Below are positions 1 through 6,044 of a DNA stretch of 8,737 nucleotides, in pieces (within the stretch, counting starts at the first letter, position 1; each line of letters begins with the position of its first letter). Source of the DNA: an uncultured Bacteroidota bacterium. Its GTDB lineage: Bacteria > Bacteroidota > Bacteroidia > Flavobacteriales > Flavobacteriaceae. The stretch covers positions 1 to 8,737 of the forward strand of contig CAILTC010000140.1 in the NCBI GenBank assembly GCA_903837025.1, given 5' to 3'. The position numbers were made by a program, and so were the translations under genes. A model generated the notes under the pieces. That model searched no databases. It saw nothing but the letters and a program-made list of their open reading frames with translations, and was not told the DNA's origin.

Positions 1-1559
1 ATAATAAAGCTATTGCAGCTGTTTTTGATAATGGTGAAGTAGAATATGGCGATCTTTTTATAGGTGCCGATGGTAGTAATTCGGTGGTTAGGAAGACTAT
101 TTTTGGAGAAACAAATTACACCCCTATCGAAGTTAAGGAAATTGTGGGTGTTTCTAAAAAACGTATTGAGACTATTGATGAAATGACAATTTTTCAGAAA
201 ATTCAGGATGAAGAAAAAGGATTGTCCTTTGGATTCATCCCTACCTTCAATGACGAATCTGTTTGGTTCATGCAATATGATGCTAAATTTGTTGAAAAAA
301 ATAAGGAAGATAGAAATGATTTAAAGACATTCTGTTATTCGATGCTCGAAAATTTCCCAAAAGAAGTGAAAGAGGTTCTTGATGCAAATGATTTCGAAAA
401 CACCTATATATGGAATACAAGAGATTTTGATTTATTGCCAAGTTTTAATAAAGATAATGTTGTTCTAATAGGCGACGCCGCCCATTTGGCATTGCCTTTT
501 ACAAGTGCTGGAACTACTAATGCCATTTTAGACGCAAAGATTTTGGTAGATTGTTTGCAAGAATTTCAAGATTATTCTAAAGCTTTCAAAAAATACTATG
601 CTTCAAGATCAGAAAATATTAAAGAACATATTGCGCTAGGTAGGGAGGTAAAGGAACTTTTTCTATATCCCAAAAATCATAACGAACGAGATTTCTTATT
701 GCCATTAGTTGCTGAAAGTAATAATAATAAGATACCTTTAAATAAGCCTTTAAAAATATTATATTTTACAGATCCTATTTGTTCAACATGTTGGTTAATT
801 CAACCCATATTGCGAAAACTTAAATTAGAATATGATGATTATTTAGATATTGATTATAGAATGGGCGGCTTATTACCTTCCTGGAAAACGTATAACAAAG
901 GCCTTATAAAAGAGCCTTCTGATGCAGCAAAACATTGGGAGGATGTGAGTTCATTTCATAAAACACCTATAGATGCTGATATATGGATTGAAGATCCTTT
1001 AGATTCATCTTATCCGCCATCGATCGCCTTTAAAGCTGCTCAATTGCAAAATAAAGACAAAGCAATTTTATTTTTAAGAAGAATAAAAGAAATGGTTTTT
1101 TTAGAAAAAAAGAACATAACTAACAGAAAGTTTATTGAGAATGCGGCGCTAAGTTGCGGACTTGATTCGGCAGTACTTTTAAAAGATATTCAATCAAAAG
1201 CGATTGATCTTTTTAAAGAAGATTTAGAGTTAGCCCAAGTTTATGGGATAACTTCATTTCCAACGCTTTTCTTCTCGAAAGATGCGGATAAAAAAATAGC
1301 TTTGAAAGGGTTTCAGTCCTACGAAAAATTTGAAGCAATCATAAAAGAGTTTATTCCTGACGTTGTGAAAAAGAAAATCGACCTTAATCCCTTAGCTGTT
1401 TTTGAACTGTATAATATAATGACTGAAGATGAATTTTCTTTTTTAACAGATATTAATTTGGAAACCTCTCGAAAATTGCTTCAAGTACTTTATATAAATG
1501 GTGATATCGAAAAGTTGGAGAATAAAAATGGTTTTGTTTGGAAATATAGCTCTTTTTAA
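1..1559 (+). CDS. FAD-dependent monooxygenase fused to a DsbA-family thiol oxidoreductase (5' end outside window)
   Basis: The reading frame is open from base 3, so the gene starts upstream; 518 residues are visible. The first GTG-like start (base 84) lies inside the flavin domain and is not real. The N-terminal part is the second half of a PHBH/UbiH/TetX-type FAD monooxygenase: a GADGSNSVVRK segment (DG motif, bases 63-74) and GDAAH...P...G (GD motif, from base 471). The GxGxxG Rossmann motif must lie in the missing part, roughly 140 residues by family comparison. After a linker (about visible residues 220-250) comes a thioredoxin-fold domain with FTDPICSTCW (CxxC, bases 780-791), a YRMGGLLPSW segment, a helical insertion, and a cis-proline motif TSFPT (proline at 1260). 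This resembles the YjbH/FrnE-like DsbA group. The last 70 or so residues look like a small winged-helix or helical tail. Family knowledge predicts NAD(P)H-dependent hydroxylation and dithiol-disulfide exchange. The substrate is unknown. No signal peptide can be judged. Confidence 0.85.
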   Translation, partial: NKAIAAVFDNGEVEYGDLFIGADGSNSVVRKTIFGETNYTPIEVKEIVGVSKKRIETIDEMTIFQKIQDEEKGLSFGFIPTFNDESVWFMQYDAKFVEKNKEDRNDLKTFCYSMLENFPKEVKEVLDANDFENTYIWNTRDFDLLPSFNKDNVVLIGDAAHLALPFTSAGTTNAILDAKILVDCLQEFQDYSKAFKKYYASRSENIKEHIALGREVKELFLYPKNHNERDFLLPLVAESNNNKIPLNKPLKILYFTDPICSTCWLIQPILRKLKLEYDDYLDIDYRMGGLLPSWKTYNKGLIKEPSDAAKHWEDVSSFHKTPIDADIWIEDPLDSSYPPSIAFKAAQLQNKDKAILFLRRIKEMVFLEKKNITNRKFIENAALSCGLDSAVLLKDIQSKAIDLFKEDLELAQVYGITSFPTLFFSKDADKKIALKGFQSYEKFEAIIKEFIPDVVKKKIDLNPLAVFELYNIMTEDEFSFLTDINLETSRKLLQVLYINGDIEKLENKNGFVWKYSSF

Positions 1560-1573
1560 GACCTGTTTTTTCC

Positions 1574-1610
1574 AGCTATAAAAATTATAGAATATAGCTA
1601 TTTTCTTTTC
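1574..1610 (+). terminator. Weak possible intrinsic terminator after the monooxygenase-DsbA gene
   Basis: AGCTATA (1574-1580) pairs with TATAGCT (1593-1599) around a 12-base loop, and a T-rich run (1601-1610) follows. The stem is AT-rich and short. A competing hairpin, CTATA/TATAG at 1576-1590, and a further TATAGCT at 1545-1551 offer alternative pairings. It sits 14 bases after the stop codon, which is the right place for a terminator, but strength is doubtful. Confidence 0.4.
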
Positions 1611-1641
1611 TCTAAAATGTATTTTTTTTCTTCTTTTAATT

Positions 1642-1649
1642 TAAATTTG
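1642..1649 (+). promoter_or_regulatory. Probable -7 promoter element of the purine nucleoside phosphorylase gene
   Basis: TAAATTTG matches the Bacteroidota -7 consensus TAnnTTTG and lies 23 bases before the ATG, implying a very short leader. No clear -33 TTTG is present at the expected distance upstream. The surrounding DNA is extremely AT-rich, so a chance match is possible. The region just before the ATG is A/T-rich without a Shine-Dalgarno sequence, as is usual in this phylum. Confidence 0.4.
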
Positions 1650-1672
1650 ATTGAATTTTAAATTAATATAAA

Positions 1673-2485
1673 ATGTGGAATCAAGTGCAAGAAACCGTTA
1701 GTTTTATAAAAGGAAAAACCAATTTTGCCCCAGAATACGGAGTGATTCTGGGTTCAGGATTGGGTAGTTTTACGGATGATATTTTAATCGAATATATACT
1801 GCCTTACGGCGAAATTCCCAACTTCCCGGTTTCGACAGTTCAAGGTCATAAAGGTGCTTTAGTTTTTGGAACTATTGGTGATAAAAAAGTCGTTGCCATG
1901 CAAGGTCGCTTTCATTATTATGAAGGATATTCGATGCAAGAAGTTACTTTTCCGGTTCGAGTAATGAAATTTTTAGGTGTCGAAAAACTGATTGTTTCCA
2001 ATGCTTCTGGTGGAGTAAATCCAAATTATGAAGTCGGTTCCGTGGTTATTTTGGAAGACCACATTAATATGATGCCCGAACATCCGTTGCGAGGGAAAAA
2101 TGATGAACGTTTTGGACCCCGATTTGTCAATATGAGTGAGCCTTATTCTAAAAATATGATTATCAAGGCTAAAGAATTAGCTCAAAAGTTGAATATTAAA
2201 GTTCACGAGGGAATTTATCTTGGGCTTCAAGGGCCAACATTTGAAACGCTAGCCGAATACAAAATGGTAAAAATTCTTGGTGCCGATTGCGTGGGAATGT
2301 CAACCGTTCCAGAAGTAATCGTGGCGCGACACATGAATATAGAATGTTTTGGATTATCGGTAATTACCGACATGGGCAATGAGGAAAATATCGAAACAGT
2401 ATCTCATGACGAAGTTTTGCAAGCCGCAAAGAAAGCAGAACCGCATGTGCGAAGTTTAATCAAAGAATTGATTTTGAATTATTGA
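1673..2485 (+). CDS. punA: Purine nucleoside phosphorylase, trimeric PNP/MTAP family
   Basis: A 270-residue protein, the normal length for trimeric purine nucleoside phosphorylases, which split purine nucleosides with phosphate into free base and (deoxy)ribose 1-phosphate for salvage in the cytoplasm. By comparison with mammalian PNP it has the phosphate-binding LGSGLG (Ser28), QGHKG (His59) and QGRFHYYEG (Arg79, His81) segments, SNASGG (Asn110-Ala111), GPTFET with Phe190 and Glu191 at the base site, GMSTVPEVIVARH (Met209), and His245. The residue matching human Asn243 is Asp233 (SVITDMG), a position that influences 6-oxo versus 6-amino purine preference, so the base preference should not be assumed. 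The ATG at 1673 fits the family N-terminus and follows a probable -7 element. Its stop lies within the 3' end of the convergent gap gene, with no terminator between them. The symbol is by family; xapA or deoD labels are also used for relatives. Confidence 0.93.
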   Translation: MWNQVQETVSFIKGKTNFAPEYGVILGSGLGSFTDDILIEYILPYGEIPNFPVSTVQGHKGALVFGTIGDKKVVAMQGRFHYYEGYSMQEVTFPVRVMKFLGVEKLIVSNASGGVNPNYEVGSVVILEDHINMMPEHPLRGKNDERFGPRFVNMSEPYSKNMIIKAKELAQKLNIKVHEGIYLGLQGPTFETLAEYKMVKILGADCVGMSTVPEVIVARHMNIECFGLSVITDMGNEENIETVSHDEVLQAAKKAEPHVRSLIKELILNY

Positions 2486-3474
2486 TTCGTCAAAACAATC
2501 AAATCGATAATTCTGGAGGAATAACCAATTTCATTGTCATACCAGCCCACTACTTTGACCATTTTATCAATTACCGAAGTCAATTGCGCATCAAAAAGAC
2601 AGGAGTTTCTATTACCAATAATATCAACGGAAACGATTGGATCTTCGGTATAATCCAAGATTCCTTTTAAATATGTTTGCGAAGCTGTTTTGAAAGCTGC
2701 ATTTATTTCTTCGATGGTAACAGCACGTTTCACATTAAAAGTAATATCGGTCAAGGAACCGTCAGGAACGGGAACACGGATGCCACAACCCCCAATTTTA
2801 CCTTCAAATTCAGGAAATATTTTTGTCAATGCTTTTGCAGCACCTGTTGTTGTAGGAACGATCGATTGGCTTGCACCACGTGCTCTGCGTAAATCTTTAT
2901 GGGGTTGATCGTGTAAGCTTTGGTCTGTTGTATAAGAGTGAATGGTGGTGATATACGCTTGCTCAATACCGCAAAGTTCGTTGATGACTTTCATCATCGG
3001 AGCCGCATTGTTTGTGGTGCAACTGGCGTTTGAAACAATGGTTTCGGTTCCGTCAAGGATATTTTGGTTCACACCAAGAACGACCGTTTTTATCGAATCG
3101 ACTTCGGAAGGAGCGGAGAGAATTACTTTTTTGGCTCCAGCCAAAATATGCGCGTTGATTTCCTCGTGGGTTTTGTATTTCCCAGTAGATTCTACCACAA
3201 CATCAGTGTTGATGGATTTCCAATCTAAGTTCGAAATGCTTTTTTCGTGAAAAAATAAGTAATGTTTGCCGTCAATGCTGATCCCTTTTTCGTCAGAAGA
3301 GACTTCAAAAGGTAAAACCCCGTGAATACTGTCATATTTTATGAGATGTGCCATTGTTTTTGTATCGGCAATATCATTAATAGCAATAACTTCTATTGTG
3401 GGATGGTTCAAAAGCAAACGAAATAAATTTCGCCCAATTCTTCCAAAACCATTTATGGCAATTCTTGTTTTCAA
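2479..3474 (-). CDS. gap: Glyceraldehyde-3-phosphate dehydrogenase, NAD-type, TTG start
   Basis: A 331-residue, full-length phosphorylating GAPDH, which converts glyceraldehyde 3-phosphate to 1,3-bisphosphoglycerate in glycolysis and works in reverse in gluconeogenesis. The Rossmann motif INGFGRIGR (residues 7-15), Asp34 in AINDIAD, catalytic Cys152 in SNASCTTN, His179, the DQPHKDLRRAR loop with Pro191, the RVPVPDGS segment and the C-terminal WYDNEIGYS are all present. Asp34 together with Pro191 suggests preference for NAD over NADP. NNAAPMM after the catalytic motif and RVPVPDGSLTD differ from the classic CLAP and RVPTP versions, suggesting the subtype often found as an additional copy in Bacteroidota (inference). 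The start must be TTG at 3474: an in-frame TAA lies at 3484-3486 and the first internal ATG is Met41, beyond the cofactor motif. It lies 73 bases after lipA on the same strand, separated by a repeat hairpin. Confidence 0.95.
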   Translation of the reverse strand: MKTRIAINGFGRIGRNLFRLLLNHPTIEVIAINDIADTKTMAHLIKYDSIHGVLPFEVSSDEKGISIDGKHYLFFHEKSISNLDWKSINTDVVVESTGKYKTHEEINAHILAGAKKVILSAPSEVDSIKTVVLGVNQNILDGTETIVSNASCTTNNAAPMMKVINELCGIEQAYITTIHSYTTDQSLHDQPHKDLRRARGASQSIVPTTTGAAKALTKIFPEFEGKIGGCGIRVPVPDGSLTDITFNVKRAVTIEEINAAFKTASQTYLKGILDYTEDPIVSVDIIGNRNSCLFDAQLTSVIDKMVKVVGWYDNEIGYSSRIIDLIVLTNQ

Positions 3475-3482
3475 GTGTATTG

Positions 3483-3544
3483 TTTATTCGGTGAATCGTT
3501 TATTTGGTGAATCGTTTAAACAAATAAACGATTCACTAAATAAA
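3483..3544. repeat. Three-copy 20-base repeat (two direct, one inverted) forming a long hairpin
   Basis: On the + strand, a unit of the form TTTATTyGGTGAATCGTTTA occurs at 3483-3502 and again at 3499-3518, overlapping with a period of 16 bases and one difference. A third copy lies inverted at 3525-3544, one base different from the second. The second and third copies form a 20-base-pair stem with one mismatch and a 6-base loop (3519-3524). The inverted copy could instead pair with the first copy. It fills most of the lipA-gap spacer and begins 3 bases after the lipA stop on the transcribed strand. No T-tract follows on the - strand, so it is not a standard intrinsic terminator. It could modulate termination, mRNA stability or protein binding. 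Confidence 0.85.
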
Positions 3545-3547
3545 CTT

Positions 3548-4417
3548 TTATAAAATATGTTTTTGAGCTTTGTAAGAAGAGCGAACTAATGGGCCACTTT
3601 CTACATGACGGAAACCTAAATCAAGTCCAAATTTTTCATATTTGGCAAATTGTTCCGGTGTTATAAATTCCTTTACGGGTAAGTGTTTTTTGCTGGGTTG
3701 CAAATATTGGCCTATGGTTACAATGTCAACTTTGGCGTTGTGCAAATCTTGCATCGTTTGAAAAACTTCATCTTCGGTTTCGCCAAGACCCAACATAATT
3801 CCCGATTTAGTTCGGTTGATTCCTTTATCTTTCAAGTATTTCAGAACTTCTAAACTTCGGTCGTATTTGGCCTGAATGCGGACTTCGCGTGTCAAGCGGC
3901 GCACCGTTTCTACATTATGCGAAACTACTTCGGGATTCGCTTCTACGATTCGGTCTATATTTCTTTCGATACCTTGAAAATCAGGAATAAGGGTTTCGAG
4001 AGTTGTGTTTGGGTTCATTCTTCGGATGGCTTTTATGGTTTCGATCCAAATAATAGAGCCGCCATCCTTCAAATCATCTCTGTCGACGCTCGTGATTACT
4101 GCGTGTTTGATGTTCATGATTTTGATAGAACGCGCTACTTTTTCAGGTTCGTCCCAATCTACGGTTTCGGGTCTTCCGGTTTTTACACCACAAAAACCGC
4201 AAGAACGCGTACAGATATTTCCCAAAATCATAAACGTGGCTGTTCCTTCGCCCCAGCATTCGCCCATATTCGGACAACTTCCAGAAGTGCAAATCGTGTT
4301 GAGACTGTATTTGTCGACCAAGCCTCGTAATTCGGTATATTTTTGTCCAATTGGGAGTTTTACTCTCAGCCATTTCGGCTTTCCAACAGGTAAAGCATTC
4401 TCTAAAACAGTTTCCAT
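3548..4417 (-). CDS. lipA: Lipoyl synthase
   Basis: A 289-residue radical SAM enzyme that inserts two sulfur atoms into protein-bound octanoyl groups to make lipoyl cofactors for 2-oxoacid dehydrogenases and the glycine cleavage system. The auxiliary iron-sulfur cluster motif [12 protein letters not shown] gives Cys43, Cys48 and Cys54. The radical SAM motif CTRSCGFC gives Cys69, Cys73 and Cys76. The C-terminal RSSY (residues 279-282) supplies the serine that ligates the auxiliary cluster. Length and N-terminus fit the family, and ATG 4417 lies 19 bases after a -7 promoter match. No lipB is visible in this window. The gene probably begins a transcript that continues through the repeat hairpin into gap. 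Confidence 0.97.
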   Translation of the reverse strand: METVLENALPVGKPKWLRVKLPIGQKYTELRGLVDKYSLNTICTSGSCPNMGECWGEGTATFMILGNICTRSCGFCGVKTGRPETVDWDEPEKVARSIKIMNIKHAVITSVDRDDLKDGGSIIWIETIKAIRRMNPNTTLETLIPDFQGIERNIDRIVEANPEVVSHNVETVRRLTREVRIQAKYDRSLEVLKYLKDKGINRTKSGIMLGLGETEDEVFQTMQDLHNAKVDIVTIGQYLQPSKKHLPVKEFITPEQFAKYEKFGLDLGFRHVESGPLVRSSYKAQKHIL

Positions 4418-4436
4418 AAATCAATTTTTGAAAGCG

Positions 4437-4444
4437 CAAAGATA
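4437..4444 (-). promoter_or_regulatory. -7 promoter element of lipA
   Basis: On the - strand this reads TATCTTTG, an exact TAnnTTTG match, within the longer ATTATCTTTGCGC. Almost the same string precedes the glycosyltransferase gene (7171-7178). It lies 19 bases before the lipA ATG and downstream of the tonB terminator, where a promoter is required. I saw no clear TTTG at -33. Confidence 0.65.
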
Positions 4445-4500
4445 ATGAATGTTGTTTTAGGAATTGGTTATTTTGAAATGTGATTTTGGGAGGTTTCTAT

Positions 4501-4533
4501 AAAAAGCATCCTACGATTTGTAGGATGCTTTTT
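4501..4533 (-). terminator. Strong intrinsic terminator of the tonB-like gene
   Basis: A perfect 14-base-pair stem (4501-4514 with 4520-4533) with a 5-base loop. Its core GCATCCTAC/GTAGGATGC is flanked by A5 and T5, giving a T-run at the end of the stem on the transcribed strand. The hairpin starts 6 bases beyond the tonB-like stop codon. The A/T flanks make it structurally able to work in both directions, but no + strand gene reads into it. Confidence 0.9.
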
Positions 4534-4539
4534 GGTAGA

Positions 4540-5340
4540 CTAATTCATTTGTATGCTAATGGGTAAATTATAGGCAGTCCGAACTGCTTTAGAGCCAATC
4601 ATCCCGGGTGTCCATTTTGTTCTTAGGGATTTCAAAACCCGAATTGCTTCTCTTGCTAATCCATAACCGGGATCTTTTTTTACCTGAATATCAGTCATGC
4701 TTCCGTCTTTTTCGATGATAAAAGAAACCAAAACCTTAATCGTATTTACACCTTCAATTTCTGGTTTTTCGAAATTATTGCCCACATAAGTATAGAATTT
4801 TGCCATTCCGCCCGGGAACTCGGGAAGTTTGTCTAATGCAGTGGCGGTAACGATTCCATTTCCATCGTCTGGTGGTAGTGTTACATTTCCAGGAGTTCCA
4901 GTTGTATTTGTTATCCCTGTTCCGGTTGCTGTTCCTGTACTTGCGGGATGATTTTCGATTGTATTTTTGTTTATTGGAATATCAACAATTAAATCAGGGG
5001 TTTTTGAGACAACCATTGGGGCAATAACCGTTGCTTCTTGTTGTTTAATTGCCGGAGTTTTGGTTTTAGGGGTTATTGTTTTTTCAATAGGAACAGTATA
5101 ATTTGTAACAATAATAGGAATGTCAACTTGAGGTTGAATCGTTTCGATTGTGGGTTTGACAAGAAGATTGGATAAAGAATAAATTCCTGCTAAAATGGCG
5201 ATTAGTAAAATCCCTGAAAAAAAGGACATCAAAATCGTTCTGGAACTTTCGTGGCGTAATTGATAGGCACCGTACTCCTTGTTTCTGTTTTCGAAAACTA
5301 GATTGATCCAACTGTTTTCGCAAATACTTACTTTAGACAT
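4540..5340 (-). CDS. TonB-like energy transducer protein
   Basis: A 266-residue inner-membrane protein. The cytoplasmic N-terminus has the Bacteroidota-type motif WINLVFENRNKEYGAYQLR (residues 11-29). One transmembrane helix follows at about 37-60, then a periplasmic linker rich in Pro, Thr, Ile and Lys (61-133) and a low-complexity Thr/Gly stretch (134-152). The C-terminal TonB domain (about 170-264) has LPEFPGGMAKF, VSFIIEKDGSMTDIQV and KWTPGMIGSKAVRTAYNLPISI. Such proteins pass proton-motive energy to TonB-dependent outer-membrane receptors. No exbB, exbD or receptor gene is in this window, so its partner is unknown. It follows the sigma factor gene by 152 bases on the same strand and ends at a strong terminator. 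ATG 5340 fits the N-terminal pattern of the family. Confidence 0.88.
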   Translation of the reverse strand: MSKVSICENSWINLVFENRNKEYGAYQLRHESSRTILMSFFSGILLIAILAGIYSLSNLLVKPTIETIQPQVDIPIIVTNYTVPIEKTITPKTKTPAIKQQEATVIAPMVVSKTPDLIVDIPINKNTIENHPASTGTATGTGITNTTGTPGNVTLPPDDGNGIVTATALDKLPEFPGGMAKFYTYVGNNFEKPEIEGVNTIKVLVSFIIEKDGSMTDIQVKKDPGYGLAREAIRVLKSLRTKWTPGMIGSKAVRTAYNLPISIQMN

Positions 5341-5492
5341 AATTTATGATTTTAGTGGTTAAGTATTTGTCAGATCATAGAGAGAGTGGTTTTAACATAT
5401 AACGTAAAAAATATTCGATATAATATATTAAATATTGATTATTTTTAAAATGTTTTAACAAACGGCAAATAAAAGTGTAATTGGGTCCCTAA
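5341..5492 (-). other. AT-rich spacer between the sigma factor and tonB-like genes
   Basis: This 152-base spacer is the longest gap on the - strand. It holds a direct repeat GTTTTAACA (5389-5397 and 5452-5460) and a very AT-rich core (5400-5450). A GGGTCCC palindrome lies near the sigma factor stop (5483-5489). I found no exact TAnnTTTG element on the - strand and no convincing terminator hairpin, so it remains open whether tonB has its own promoter, possibly one read by the neighbouring sigma factor, or is cotranscribed. Confidence 0.3.
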
Positions 5493-6044
5493 TTATCGGT
5501 TGCCCTGAATGATTTCGGCGAGTAATTTCTTGGCGCGAAGTAGTTTTATTTTTACGTTGCTTATAGGTTCGTCAATTTTGTTGTCGATTTCTTGATAGCT
5601 CATTTCCTGAAAATAACGAAGTTGAATGACTTCCTGATAATGGGGTTTGAGCTCTTTGATGAATTGTAAAAGTTGGGAAAGGTTTTGCTCTGTTATTAAC
5701 TCATCTTCTGCGGATGGAGTTGTATCGGCAATATTGTAGGCTTGTTGGTTTTCATCATCGGTGATTTCGATGAAAAGACTTGATTTCTTTTTTCGTAATA
5801 AATCGATGTGAACGTTTTTTGCAATAGCAATTAGCCAGGTGTTAAACTGAAATTCAGGATTATACGAGGCGATTTTATCAAAGGCTTTCGAGAAAGTTTC
5901 GATGGTGATATCCTCAGCATTAGTCTCGTTTTCGGTGCGTTTTAGCATGAATCCGTAGACTTCGTTCCAATAAAAATCCAATAGAAAAGTAAAGGCTACT
6001 TGATCTCCTTTTTTTGCCTTTTTTATTTGTTTATTTATTTCCAA
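5493..6044 (-). CDS. RNA polymerase sigma factor, ECF / sigma-70 family
   Basis: A 183-residue protein when started at TTG 6044 (MEINKQIKKAKKGDQVAF). Region 2 spans about residues 15-88: LLDFYWNEVYGFMLKRT, AEDITIETFSKAF, and FNTWLIAIAKNVHIDLLRKKK, which holds the core-binding and -10-recognition helices. An acidic linker follows (about 92-118). Region 4 spans about 128-180, with PHYQEVIQLRYFQEMSYQEI leading into the helix-turn-helix and the SNVKIKLLRAKKLL recognition helix. A longer frame reaches ATG 6224, but those 60 residues only shadow the glycosyltransferase coding sequence. The next in-frame ATG is Met33, inside region 2. The gene overlaps the glycosyltransferase by 10 bases, suggesting translational coupling. 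No anti-sigma gene is adjacent. Confidence 0.9.
   Translation of the reverse strand: MEINKQIKKAKKGDQVAFTFLLDFYWNEVYGFMLKRTENETNAEDITIETFSKAFDKIASYNPEFQFNTWLIAIAKNVHIDLLRKKKSSLFIEITDDENQQAYNIADTTPSAEDELITEQNLSQLLQFIKELKPHYQEVIQLRYFQEMSYQEIDNKIDEPISNVKIKLLRAKKLLAEIIQGNR

Noticed and set aside
84..1559. Start of the first gene at base 84
   Set aside because: The frame is open to base 3, and the residues before 84 (GADGSNS) are the conserved flavin DG motif, so this is an internal GTG codon.
2942..3250. 102-residue + strand open frame inside gap
   Set aside because: It is antisense to a full-length, well-conserved GAPDH and has no upstream start signal or family motif.
3483..3544. Insertion sequence end or transposon remnant
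   Set aside because: There is no transposase fragment or target-site duplication, and the spacer is only 73 bases; a local repeat or regulatory hairpin explains it better.
4005..4445. Open frames on the + strand and a 98-residue - strand frame over lipA
   Set aside because: They are antisense or shifted shadows of lipA, which has every expected motif; their translations look like no recognisable protein.
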